From assembly GCA_937930305.1 (NCBI GenBank), contig CALGLE010000014.1, forward strand, positions 60,226 through 124,225: 64,000 nt of DNA, in the 5' to 3' direction. Shown piece by piece: positions 27,692 through 36,137 of this stretch. The translations under genes and the position numbers were made by a program. Each line of letters begins with the position of its first letter. Positions within the stretch are counted from its first letter, which is position 1. This DNA comes from an uncultured Granulosicoccaceae bacterium (GTDB lineage: Bacteria; Pseudomonadota; Gammaproteobacteria; Granulosicoccales; Granulosicoccaceae). The notes under the pieces were generated by a model that worked only from the letters and a program-made list of their open reading frames with translations, ran no database searches and was not told the origin of the DNA.

Positions 27692-28993
27692 ATGACGAAA
27701 ATGACTGAAATTTCTAATGCGCTATTAGCCGAAGTCCGTGACCGGTTTGCTTTCATCGATTCCTGCCCAGAGCAGGGCAAACGCGTTTTTTTTGAAAATG
27801 CGGGTGGTGCGTTAACCTTAAAAACTGCGGTTCATACCTCTGAGCAATATGCAGCCATCCCAGATAATCAAGGGCGTGACAACTTAGGCTCCCATGAATT
27901 GGTTCGAGTCATCAATCAAGCAAAAGCCGATATGCGTGAGTTTATGAACGCACCAGGTGGGCAATTTTTTGTTGGCGAAAGTGGTACCGAGTTACTGTTT
28001 CGAACCATCATGAACGCTTGCTTGGGCACCAGTGGGGTAGAAAGTGCCAATCCGTCACATTCGGAAGCAGGTGTTGTTTTGGGTTCTACCTTAGAGCACC
28101 CGGCCACTCGCAGTGCCTGTGCACGTTGGGCGCGTGTTGCAGGGCATAAACACGTTCTGGTGAAACACGATGACAGCACAGGGTCGGTTGATGCCAGTGC
28201 CTATGCAGCAGAAATTACCGCAGACACTCGCGTTGCCACCATTCTGCATACATCCCCCGTTACCGGAATGGGTGTAGACGTTGAAGCGATTGTTAAAGCG
28301 ATAAGAGCGGTTGCCCCGGATTGCTACATCGTGGTGGATGGCATTCAGCACGCAGCTCACGGCGATATCGACTTAACTCGTTACGATGTGGATGCGTATG
28401 TCGTCTCGCCTTACAAAGTGTTTTCACGCCATGGCTACGGATTGGCTTGGATATCCGATCGATTTTCCAGCCTACCCCATGATGCTCTGCTAGGTGGGCC
28501 AGCGGAAAACTGGGAATTAGGCACACGTGATACAGGAAGTTACGCCACGTTTTCGGATGTCATCAACTATTTTGAATGGCTTGGCGAACAAGTTAGTGAC
28601 AGCACGGATAGGCGAGAGAAATTTAAAGCCGCAGGGGCCGCAATTCATCAGCAGGAAAAACGCTTAACCGATGCCATGCTGAATGGGATTGACAACGTTA
28701 AGGGCTTAGTCCAAATACCTGGCGTTCAGATTATTGGTGGCACCACAAACCCTCGCCGTGAAGGGTTGGTTGCCTTTTGGATTGATGATGTTGATTCGGC
28801 TGATATTGTTAAGCACTTAAACGAACGAGGTGTGAGAACACATCTTAGAAAAGCGGATCACTATTCCGGCAATATTTTAGATCCACTGAATCAGAGCAGT
28901 TGCATTCGAGTATCGGCCTGTCACTACAATACAATTGATGAAGTCAAAGAGTTTCTATTGGCCATGAGTGACTACGATGATGGCAACAGGTAA
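27692..28993 (+). CDS. Class V aminotransferase, cysteine desulfurase-like
   Basis: PLP-dependent enzyme of fold type I class V, 433 residues. It shows VFFENAGGALTL near the N-terminus, the PLP-binding DGIQHAAHGDIDL and the Lys-containing SPYKVFSRHGYGLAW. The C-terminal small domain has GVRTHLRKADHYSG. It resembles cysteine desulfurase-like and isopenicillin-epimerase-like proteins of uncertain substrate. No active-site Cys loop typical of IscS/SufS is evident, so a role in Fe-S assembly is unlikely. An ATG at 27701 is an alternative start. Confidence 0.82.
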   Translation: MTKMTEISNALLAEVRDRFAFIDSCPEQGKRVFFENAGGALTLKTAVHTSEQYAAIPDNQGRDNLGSHELVRVINQAKADMREFMNAPGGQFFVGESGTELLFRTIMNACLGTSGVESANPSHSEAGVVLGSTLEHPATRSACARWARVAGHKHVLVKHDDSTGSVDASAYAAEITADTRVATILHTSPVTGMGVDVEAIVKAIRAVAPDCYIVVDGIQHAAHGDIDLTRYDVDAYVVSPYKVFSRHGYGLAWISDRFSSLPHDALLGGPAENWELGTRDTGSYATFSDVINYFEWLGEQVSDSTDRREKFKAAGAAIHQQEKRLTDAMLNGIDNVKGLVQIPGVQIIGGTTNPRREGLVAFWIDDVDSADIVKHLNERGVRTHLRKADHYSGNILDPLNQSSCIRVSACHYNTIDEVKEFLLAMSDYDDGNR

Positions 28994-29024
28994 CGCAACT
29001 AGTCAACATTGCAAGCCAATCATG

Positions 29025-29432
29025 CTAACCAACAAAGAAGCGATAAAACATCCATAAAATATTTAATGCCGCCAGCGCCATCACGGAGTACATCGTTAGC
29101 TGCATACCAAGAACTCGATTTTTCAACACCTCGGGTTCAACGGATGTCATGCCCCTAGGATGAATGGCGCGCCCGGCAACGAAGGCGATAGCCGGCACAA
29201 TCGTGACCCAAAAAGGTGCGCCATTCACTTCAAGAATGGCAATTAGCAATAATCCAATAGGTGCCCACTCAGTTAAATTGGCTTGAGCCCGAATACTTTT
29301 TTGTAGGTCTTCGTTGCCACCGCTGCCGAATCCAATTTTGTTGGACTTTCGCAGTTTCACAACCCCGAGGGTGAGTTGAACGTACAAAATAGTCAAAGCA
29401 GCGGCAGCAAGAGGTGTGATGATTAAAAGCAT
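29025..29432 (-). CDS. MAPEG family membrane protein
   Basis: Small four-helix membrane protein, 135 residues. It resembles the YecN-like MAPEG group: hydrophobic N-terminal helix, the loop KIGFGSGGNEDLQKSIRAQAN with the conserved RxQAN, then LTEWAPIGLLLIAILE. MAPEG proteins include glutathione-dependent transferases and peroxidases. Specific activity is unknown. Confidence 0.85.
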   Translation of the reverse strand: MLLIITPLAAAALTILYVQLTLGVVKLRKSNKIGFGSGGNEDLQKSIRAQANLTEWAPIGLLLIAILEVNGAPFWVTIVPAIAFVAGRAIHPRGMTSVEPEVLKNRVLGMQLTMYSVMALAALNILWMFYRFFVG

Positions 29433-29492
29433 GTCAGCAATAATGTTGATTGAAATTTCCGGTAGTGTAGCTGGAACTGGCTTGCCTTGCTC

Positions 29493-29545
29493 ATAGGGCG
29501 ATGCACCGAAAGGGATTGAGGAATAAATCCACCCAGACGCCCTAT
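29493..29545 (+). promoter_or_regulatory. 8-bp inverted repeat upstream of dddP
   Basis: ATAGGGCG at 29493-29500 and CGCCCTAT at 29538-29545 form a perfect inverted repeat with a 37-base interior. It lies in the 225-base region between the MAPEG gene and dddP. It could be a leader structure or a spaced operator. Confidence 0.3.
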
Positions 29546-29556
29546 CTGTTGAATAT

Positions 29557-29574
29557 GCGACTCAATTGAGTCGC
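29557..29574. promoter_or_regulatory. 18-bp perfect palindrome upstream of dddP (candidate operator)
   Basis: GCGACTCAATTGAGTCGC is a perfect, gapless palindrome 83 bases before the dddP start. Its length and symmetry fit a binding site for a dimeric repressor or activator. I did not see the same palindrome elsewhere in the window. No regulator gene is adjacent. Confidence 0.5.
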
Positions 29575-29657
29575 TGAAACGCTAGTTTGCGGATTGGCGC
29601 ATGCTCAGCCTGGGTATACCATAGGTGCAGTTCTGCTATCTCAATAAGGTGGTCATT

Positions 29658-31031
29658 GTGGATGACATCAGCGCCAACACCAAAAAGTTGGAGCAATCGT
29701 ATCGGGAGCAACGAAAAATTGACCCCACTCAAGGTGCATTGTTGAAAGACGGCAGTCCTAATAATGATGATCGTATTGAAATAGGACCCACCCAGCTGGC
29801 TTATTCTGAATGGGCAGAAGCTAACTTAGTGTTACCTAACTTACCGGCTATGCGCCACTATCGTTGGGAGCGTTTAACCCAGCATGTTGTGGCTCGAGAC
29901 GTGGGTGGTGTGTTGCTATTTGATCCATTAAACATTCGCTACGCAACGGATAGCACGAACATGCAGTTGTGGAATACTCATAATCCATTTCGCGCCGTTT
30001 TGTTGTGTGCCGATGGCTACATGGTCATTTGGGATTATAAAAATTCCCCGTTTTTATCGACATTCAACCCGTTGGTAAGAGAGCAACGTTCGGGGGCTGA
30101 TTTATTTTACTTCGATCGAGGCGATGGCATTGGCAAAGCTGCCGATGTCTTCAGCAATGAAGTTCGGTTGTTAATCGAAGAACACGGTGGGTCCAATAAT
30201 CGATTAGCCGTTGATAAAATCATGTTGCACGGCTTACGTGCTTTGGAAGCGCAAGGCTTTGAAGTGCTTCCGGGTGAGGAGCTGACAGAGAAAGCCCGCG
30301 CTGTGAAGGGAGAGGATGAGATTCTCGCTATGCGTTGTGCGGTTGCCGCTTGTGAGGCTTCAATGACAACGATGGAAACCTTTGCCAGAGAAAAAATACC
30401 TGGCGGTGGTGTTTCTGAAGATGATGTATGGGCCGTGCTTCACGCGGAAAATATTCGTCGAGGCGGGGAATGGATAGAAACTCGTTTATTGACGTCTGGT
30501 CCACGCACAAACCCTTGGTTCCAAGAGTGCGGGCAACGAATCATCCAAAACAATGAAATTGTTAGCTTCGATACCGATCTGGTGGGTAGTTACGGCATTT
30601 GTGTTGATATAAGTCGCAGTTGGTGGATTGGTGATGAACCGCCACCAACCGTTATGGTCGATGCGATGAAACATGGCCACGAACACATCATGACGAATAT
30701 GGAAATGCTGAAGCCAGGCGTGAATATTCAAGAACTGTCGCGACATTGCCATAGGCTGCACCCGCAATATCAATCGTTGAAGTACGGTTGTTTGATGCAC
30801 GGGGTGGGCTTGTGCGACGAATGGCCCTTAGTCGCCTACCCTGATCAGATGGTGGAGGGCGCTTTCGACTATGAGTTGCAGCCGGGTATGGTGCTGTGTG
30901 TTGAGGCTTTGCTTAGCCCAGAGGGCGGTGACTTCTCCATCAAACTTGAAGATCAAGTGCTTATCACTGAAACCGGTTTTGAAAATCTAATTCATTATCC
31001 ATTTGATGAAAAGTTGATGGGCCATACTTGA
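29658..31031 (+). CDS. dddP: DMSP lyase DddP (M24-fold, iron-dependent)
   Basis: Cleaves dimethylsulfoniopropionate to dimethyl sulfide and acrylate; M24 metallopeptidase fold without peptidase function. Local residue numbers are about ten higher than in the characterised Roseovarius/Ruegeria enzymes. The full metal/catalytic set is conserved at matching spacing. It comprises Asp-x-Asp in SFDTDLVG (D295/D297 equivalents), Asp in ICVDISR (D307), His and Asp in HGVGLCDEWP (H371 and catalytic D377), Glu in MVLCVEALL (E406) and Glu in IKLEDQV (E421). The N-terminal REQRKIDPTQGALL and RYATDSTNMQLWNTHNPFR are also DddP-like. The start is GTG at 29658, five bases after AAGGTGG; a GTG at 29625 is the longer alternative. 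A convergent MFS transporter is next. Confidence 0.93.
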   Translation: MDDISANTKKLEQSYREQRKIDPTQGALLKDGSPNNDDRIEIGPTQLAYSEWAEANLVLPNLPAMRHYRWERLTQHVVARDVGGVLLFDPLNIRYATDSTNMQLWNTHNPFRAVLLCADGYMVIWDYKNSPFLSTFNPLVREQRSGADLFYFDRGDGIGKAADVFSNEVRLLIEEHGGSNNRLAVDKIMLHGLRALEAQGFEVLPGEELTEKARAVKGEDEILAMRCAVAACEASMTTMETFAREKIPGGGVSEDDVWAVLHAENIRRGGEWIETRLLTSGPRTNPWFQECGQRIIQNNEIVSFDTDLVGSYGICVDISRSWWIGDEPPPTVMVDAMKHGHEHIMTNMEMLKPGVNIQELSRHCHRLHPQYQSLKYGCLMHGVGLCDEWPLVAYPDQMVEGAFDYELQPGMVLCVEALLSPEGGDFSIKLEDQVLITETGFENLIHYPFDEKLMGHT

Positions 31032-31049
31032 TTAACGCAGCGCGTCGCA

Positions 31050-32330
31050 CTACGACACAACCGGCCTATTCACATCGTCCAATGGTGTGCGGTAACTGTT
31101 GAGTACAAATCCTCCCCCCAACAAAGCCATGACAGACATCAGCCAATAACTTTGACCTCCCCATAGGGCATAGGACTGACCTGACAACCAGGTACCGATG
31201 GCCATGAGTAAGGTGGTGAGAGTAGCCAACACACTTTGGGCTTGAGCGGCGTGTTGATGCTCGACCCGGCGTGCAATAAAGTTTACTGACGCTAAAAACG
31301 TTAGGCCAAACGTAATGGCGTGAAAACTTTGCAACACCATTAATGTGCTGACGCTGGGATTAAGGCCGGTGACAGTCCATCGAACCATACACACACCACT
31401 GGCCAGCAACAGACAATGTCGCGCCGGGATGTTCTTGGCAAATCTTGAGAACCCCCACATAAGCCCCACTTCAGCAATAACACCGATGGTCCAAAGAATG
31501 GATGACAGCGATGTGGAGATACCGTTTTGTGTCCAGTGCAATACGGCATAGATATTAAAAAAACTGTGCGACGCGTTGATCAGTGCTGAACCCAGAATGA
31601 CTGAAAAAATCCCCGGTTGCCGAAATAACGCCATGCCTGCAAGCAGCCCACTAAAAAGCTTTGTTTTTTCAGTGATTGCTTGTTCACTTTGAGTGTGTGG
31701 GAGATGTTCTGCTGCAAGGTTGCTAGCCAGTGTGGCCTTCTCATACTTCTTATGAGTTCCCAGCCGATCCTTGAATCGAGGTAAGCCAACGGCTGCGGCC
31801 AACCGAATAACGCCACCGGTGATCAGTACCCAGATAAATCCTTGCATGCCAACGATGTCGAAAAACCAACCGCAAAACGCCACACCTACCACGAAACCTG
31901 CTGACCCAAATGCACGAACTTTCGCGAAGTCGCTGCCACGACGCTCGGTCATATCTAGTGCGGCGGCATCGGTTATTGGGGCGCTGGCAATCATGAACAG
32001 CCCGGATAAAGTCCACAGTACAAAAACGCCCCAATGAGATTGCCACCAAAGCAAGCCACTGATTAGAATCAGAACCAGGATATTGCAGCCGACAATGGCG
32101 GAACGCCAGTCGGACAACCGATCTGCCCAACTACCAATAATGATGTTGAACAGCACAATTGATAAAGGCGGTGCCGCCAAAATAGCGCCACTCATAGCGG
32201 TGGACATGCCTAAGCTGTCGAGCCATATCGCGACGAAAGGCATGACACTGCCTACGGTGAGGAAAAACACCCCGTAGTAGGTAGAGACTCGCGCCTCATC
32301 AGTGAAAGGAAATCTAACGCTACCTAACAT
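31050..32330 (-). CDS. MFS transporter, HcaT/MFS_1-like
   Basis: Major facilitator protein, 426 residues, 12 predicted helices. The N-terminal YYGVFFLTVGSVMPFVAIWL and the loop GSWADRLSDWRSAI resemble the MFS_1_like group (phenylpropionate permease HcaT, nucleoside:H+ symporters). The stop lies 18 bases from the convergent dddP stop. Import or export of DMSP, acrylate or another small carboxylate is possible but unproven. Confidence 0.85.
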   Translation of the reverse strand: MLGSVRFPFTDEARVSTYYGVFFLTVGSVMPFVAIWLDSLGMSTAMSGAILAAPPLSIVLFNIIIGSWADRLSDWRSAIVGCNILVLILISGLLWWQSHWGVFVLWTLSGLFMIASAPITDAAALDMTERRGSDFAKVRAFGSAGFVVGVAFCGWFFDIVGMQGFIWVLITGGVIRLAAAVGLPRFKDRLGTHKKYEKATLASNLAAEHLPHTQSEQAITEKTKLFSGLLAGMALFRQPGIFSVILGSALINASHSFFNIYAVLHWTQNGISTSLSSILWTIGVIAEVGLMWGFSRFAKNIPARHCLLLASGVCMVRWTVTGLNPSVSTLMVLQSFHAITFGLTFLASVNFIARRVEHQHAAQAQSVLATLTTLLMAIGTWLSGQSYALWGGQSYWLMSVMALLGGGFVLNSYRTPLDDVNRPVVS

Positions 32331-32534
32331 AGGGTCGGGGTCATCCGATGAAACCTAGGAAATTCAGACTAATGGAGTGACGCAACCGCAACAACGCTTA
32401 TTTGGATTAGGGCGCGGATAATTCCAATGGCGGTTTTTATAAAGCCAACTCACTGCATGGTTGGTTGTAAATTGCCTACCAAGCTCAAAATAGGGTTAGC
32501 AATCTGCCTTCAAACGCATTGCAAGCGTGTTGTT

Positions 32535-32540
32535 TATAAT
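32535..32540 (+). promoter_or_regulatory. Candidate -10 element before the DoxX-like gene
   Basis: A perfect TATAAT lies 33 bases before the ATG at 32573. No well-spaced -35 hexamer is visible: TTCAAA lies at 20-base spacing. A GGAGA ribosome site follows closer to the ATG. Confidence 0.35.
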
Positions 32541-32572
32541 GGGCCAAGGTGTCGAATTCTGGAGAGCAGTGA

Positions 32573-33070
32573 ATGGCCAAGTTGATCGCAGTGATATCGT
32601 GGGTGATTGTTGCCTGGATGTGCTACGTGTTTCTGGGGTCTTTGCCCTATAAATTCACTAACCATCCGGATACTCAACATATCTTCACCACCATCGGTGA
32701 TTGGTTAGGTGGATTTTTGGGAAGCGGGCTGGGTAATCTATTTGGTCAGTTCGGCGCCTATGCTGTGGGCACGTTCGAGTTGATAACATCTCTTGTTTTG
32801 CTGGTGCCAGCCCTTTTATGGCTGAAGTCCCTCATGACGAAAACGGCTTTTGGTAATACACGACGAAACTGGCACCAGCTGGGTGGGCTAATGGCGTCGG
32901 CGGTCATGGCAGGGGCTGTGTTCTTTCACTTGTTCACCCCACTGGGTATTGAAGTACTGCACAACGGTCAAAGTGATGGGGGCAGCTTGTTTAAAGCCGC
33001 CGTATCGATCTTAATACTGGGCTTTGTGTTGTTTGGCATTAACCGTTTTGCAGCGCGTTCAAACGTTTAA
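32573..33070 (+). CDS. Four-helix membrane protein (DoxX-like)
   Basis: Small integral membrane protein, 165 residues. Helices are visible at about 5-25, 65-85, 105-125 and 138-158, and conserved-looking features include FLGSLPYKFTNHPDTQHIF and a helix with FELITSLVLLVPALL. The pattern resembles the DoxX/SURF4-like superfamily; function unknown. Its stop overlaps the convergent ASKHA gene by four bases. Confidence 0.65.
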   Translation: MAKLIAVISWVIVAWMCYVFLGSLPYKFTNHPDTQHIFTTIGDWLGGFLGSGLGNLFGQFGAYAVGTFELITSLVLLVPALLWLKSLMTKTAFGNTRRNWHQLGGLMASAVMAGAVFFHLFTPLGIEVLHNGQSDGGSLFKAAVSILILGFVLFGINRFAARSNV

Positions 33071-35205
33071 GATTGCGAGTCGGGACGCGCACGACGCCGT
33101 GCTGCACGCCCACGGCGTCGGCTTTTACCTTCTTCTGAACTGCTGGCTGCGGGTCGTGGTGGTAAATCCATGACCTTGGCCAGTTCGGTAAAGTCGGCCG
33201 TTTTATGAGGGAAGGCCATCGCATCAACAAAGTGTGCTTGAAACGCAGGCTCAACAGCGGTTTCTACTTTTTCAACGTCCCGTACCGTCTGTTCAATGCG
33301 CTGACGTGAGCCTTTATCCAGTAGTGCGATTCGAGCACCATTACCGGCCGCGTTGCCAGCAGAGGCAACTTCCGTTAAATCACAATCGGGGATTAAACCC
33401 AGCACCATGGCGTAGGTCACATCAATGTGACTGCCGAAAGCGCCAGCCAATCGAATACGTTCAACCGAATTGATTTCTAATCGATCCATTAACAAACGAA
33501 CGCCGGCATACAAAGCCGCTTTGGCCAGTTGAATTTGCCGAACATCATTTTGAGTGATGCGAATATTCACACCCATGGTTTGATTGCCATCGTCATTAGT
33601 ATTTGCCGATGGTTTGGTTGAATCTTGAGTTCGGTCTTGGCCCTTCAGGTCTTTGTTTAAGGATTCAAACTCTGTGCTGTTGAACAAGCGGTAACTAAAG
33701 GTGCGATCGTCTGCTTCAATGCGCGAACTGGTCTCAGCCAGTTTGCCTTGCACCACACCATCGTGATCAATGATTCCGGTAAGAAACATCTCAGCGACTA
33801 CCTCGATGATGCCTGAGCCACAAATACCAGTCACGCCGATGCCTTCTATGGATTCAGCGAATTTTGGATCATCTGACCAAATTTCAGAACCAATCACTCT
33901 AAAGCGAGGTTCTAAGGTTTCTCGATCAATTCGCACTCGTTCGATGGCCCCTGGGGCGGCACGCTGACCGCCACTGATTTGAGCGCCTTCAAATGCAGGT
34001 CCTGTTGGGCTCGAGCACGCCAATAAACGGTTTCGATTGCCCAATACGATTTCTGCGTTGGTGCCCACATCAACTAGGAGTGTCATGGCGTCTTGGTGAT
34101 GGGGTGCTTCTGCCAAGATAACGCCGGCGGTATCAGCGCCTACATGCCCTGCAATGCAGGGTAGTAAGTACGCTTTCGCTTTAGGATGTGCCTGCAAATC
34201 CAATTCGCTTGCGTTAATAGTCATAGCTTCATCGGTGGTGAGCGCAAACGGTGCGCCTCCCAACTCGACGGGGTTAATGCCTAACAACAAATGATGCATG
34301 ACGGGATTGGCAACAAAGGTAATATCCAGAATATCGGTTTGATCAATGTCGGCTTTTTCACTGACATCGCCAAGTAATTCGTTGATGGCCGCGCGCACCG
34401 CATCTGTCATGGCTTTATCCCCATCGGGGTTCATCATGACGTAAGACACACGACTCATTAAATCTTCACCAAACCGAATTTGTGGGTTCATTGCACCGCT
34501 GCTGGCAATGACCTCACCACTGATTAGATGGGTGAGGTGGCCGGCTATGGTGGTGGAACCCACATCAATGGCAATGCCATAGATGTCTTGTTTAAAGCCA
34601 GGCCATATACCGAGAATTTCACGCTCTTCGTACACCGCAACGGTGACTTGCCATTTGCCATCCCGCAACGTTTTTTGAAGCCCATGCATGAACGCAAGAT
34701 CAGCAGTTAAGCCCTCTAGTTCCCATTCAGCTCGCAGCGCATCGGTTAAGCGCCGAAAATCGCCCGATGGGTCGTGCATATCCGGTTCGCGCACATCCAC
34801 CACATGCAGGCGAATGGCTGGATTGATTTGCACATCAATGGCATCGGCTTCTTTACGAATGACCTGCCGATGAACTTGACTGTCGGCGGGCACGTCTACC
34901 ACTAAGTCGCCGGTGAGCTCCATTTGACAACTGAGCCGACGGCCTTCGGCGAAGTCACCATTGATACGCTGGTAGCGCGCTTCCATCTTAGTGGCATCGC
35001 TGATGTGGGACGCGTCACTGATGATGTTGTGTTTGGGGAATTCACCCACGGCAGGCACCACTTGGCAGCGGCCACACAAGCCGCGCCCACCGCAAACTGA
35101 ATCGACATCCACACCTAAGCTGCGCGCCGCATCCAGCACCTTGGTGCCCAGTGGGAACTCACCACGCTTGCCGCTGGGAGTGAAGACGATTTTTGCAGAG
35201 CTCAT
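33067..35205 (-). CDS. ASKHA-domain corrinoid activation protein (DUF4445, RamA-like)
   Basis: Predicted ATP-dependent reductive activator of corrinoid proteins (Co(II) to Co(I)), 712 residues. The N-terminal 2Fe-2S ferredoxin-type domain has Cys38, Cys44 and Cys47 (VCGGRGLCGRCQ) plus a fourth Cys in RRLSCQMEL. A linker follows, then the ASKHA ATPase domain with phosphate-binding stretches GIAIDVGSTTIAGHL and TLLVDVGTNAEIVLG and the late motif RIRLAGAFGSHID. The C-terminus is an Arg-rich tail (SRRRGRAARRRARP). It is the last gene of the seven-gene operon. Any aerobic corrinoid methyl-transfer system needs such a repair protein, because cobalt is oxidised occasionally. Confidence 0.92.
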   Translation of the reverse strand: MSSAKIVFTPSGKRGEFPLGTKVLDAARSLGVDVDSVCGGRGLCGRCQVVPAVGEFPKHNIISDASHISDATKMEARYQRINGDFAEGRRLSCQMELTGDLVVDVPADSQVHRQVIRKEADAIDVQINPAIRLHVVDVREPDMHDPSGDFRRLTDALRAEWELEGLTADLAFMHGLQKTLRDGKWQVTVAVYEEREILGIWPGFKQDIYGIAIDVGSTTIAGHLTHLISGEVIASSGAMNPQIRFGEDLMSRVSYVMMNPDGDKAMTDAVRAAINELLGDVSEKADIDQTDILDITFVANPVMHHLLLGINPVELGGAPFALTTDEAMTINASELDLQAHPKAKAYLLPCIAGHVGADTAGVILAEAPHHQDAMTLLVDVGTNAEIVLGNRNRLLACSSPTGPAFEGAQISGGQRAAPGAIERVRIDRETLEPRFRVIGSEIWSDDPKFAESIEGIGVTGICGSGIIEVVAEMFLTGIIDHDGVVQGKLAETSSRIEADDRTFSYRLFNSTEFESLNKDLKGQDRTQDSTKPSANTNDDGNQTMGVNIRITQNDVRQIQLAKAALYAGVRLLMDRLEINSVERIRLAGAFGSHIDVTYAMVLGLIPDCDLTEVASAGNAAGNGARIALLDKGSRQRIEQTVRDVEKVETAVEPAFQAHFVDAMAFPHKTADFTELAKVMDLPPRPAASSSEEGKSRRRGRAARRRARPDSQS

Positions 35206-35231
35206 AGGCTTGTGTTGTTGGTGTCAGGGCT

Positions 35232-36137
35232 TTAAGACTTACGGCGACGACGCGTTTGTCGACGCCCACGCGCACCTTCTGTACCTTCGGCCGCTGGTTC
35301 GCGATATTTTTGAATCCAGTTCAAGCAATCTTGATCGTTACCCATTAATACATCCGCTGCCATCACGGCTCGCATCACTTCTTCATGAACCGGATTGGTG
35401 ATGGCGGAGGTCATGCCGGCACTAATGGACATGGATAAGAACGCACCATTGATGCCGTTTCGTTGCGGTAGGCCAAAACTCACATTAGAAGCCCCGCAGG
35501 TGGTGTTGCATTTCAGCTCGGTGCGTATGCGATCGAGAATATCGAATACTTGGCGTCCAGCATATCGCATGGCCCCAATTGGCATCACCAACGGATCAAT
35601 CACTACATCGCTGTGCGGAATGCCATGGTCAGCTGCGCGTTCGACGATTTTTTTCGCCACTTTGAAGCGCTCATTAGGGTCTTCAGAAATTCCGGTTTCA
35701 TCATTGGAAATCGCCACCACTGCCGCTTTGTGTTTGGCGACCAAGGGCAACACACGTTCCATGACTTCGTCTTCACCGGTCACAGAATTAACCAAGGCTT
35801 TACCTTGGTACACCGCTAAGCCGGCTTCCAATGCTTCGATAATCGATGAGTCGATCGATAAGGGCACGTCGGTGATGGACTGAACCAATTGTATGGCTTG
35901 AGCGAGCAGGGCGGGTTCATCGGCAAGTGGAATGCCAGCGTTCACATCGAGCATCTGAGCACCGGCAGCCACTTGGGCTAGGGCATCGGCTTCCACTCGA
36001 CTGAAATCACCGGCCTTCATTTCTTCGGCTAAGATTTTTCGGCCCGTGGGGTTAATGCGTTCTCCGATGATGGTGAACGGACGGTCGTCACCGATGATGT
36101 GTTCCTTGTTTGCGGAACTGATGACAGTGTCGGTCAT
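35232..36137 (-). CDS. Methyltetrahydrofolate:corrinoid methyltransferase (pterin-binding, AcsE-like)
   Basis: Pterin-binding TIM-barrel protein, 301 residues, of the dihydropteroate synthase/MeTr superfamily. Motifs are TIIGERINPTGRK at the N-terminus, MLDVNAGIP, the LSIDSSIIEALEAGL strand and KALVNSVTGE. TTCGASNVSFGLPQRNGIN is typical of methyltransferases rather than folate-biosynthetic DHPS. It should move the methyl group between methylcobalamin on the corrinoid protein and tetrahydrofolate. The C-terminus is Arg-rich (GARGRRQTRRRRKS). The start overlaps the MetF stop by four bases. Confidence 0.9.
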   Translation of the reverse strand: MTDTVISSANKEHIIGDDRPFTIIGERINPTGRKILAEEMKAGDFSRVEADALAQVAAGAQMLDVNAGIPLADEPALLAQAIQLVQSITDVPLSIDSSIIEALEAGLAVYQGKALVNSVTGEDEVMERVLPLVAKHKAAVVAISNDETGISEDPNERFKVAKKIVERAADHGIPHSDVVIDPLVMPIGAMRYAGRQVFDILDRIRTELKCNTTCGASNVSFGLPQRNGINGAFLSMSISAGMTSAITNPVHEEVMRAVMAADVLMGNDQDCLNWIQKYREPAAEGTEGARGRRQTRRRRKS

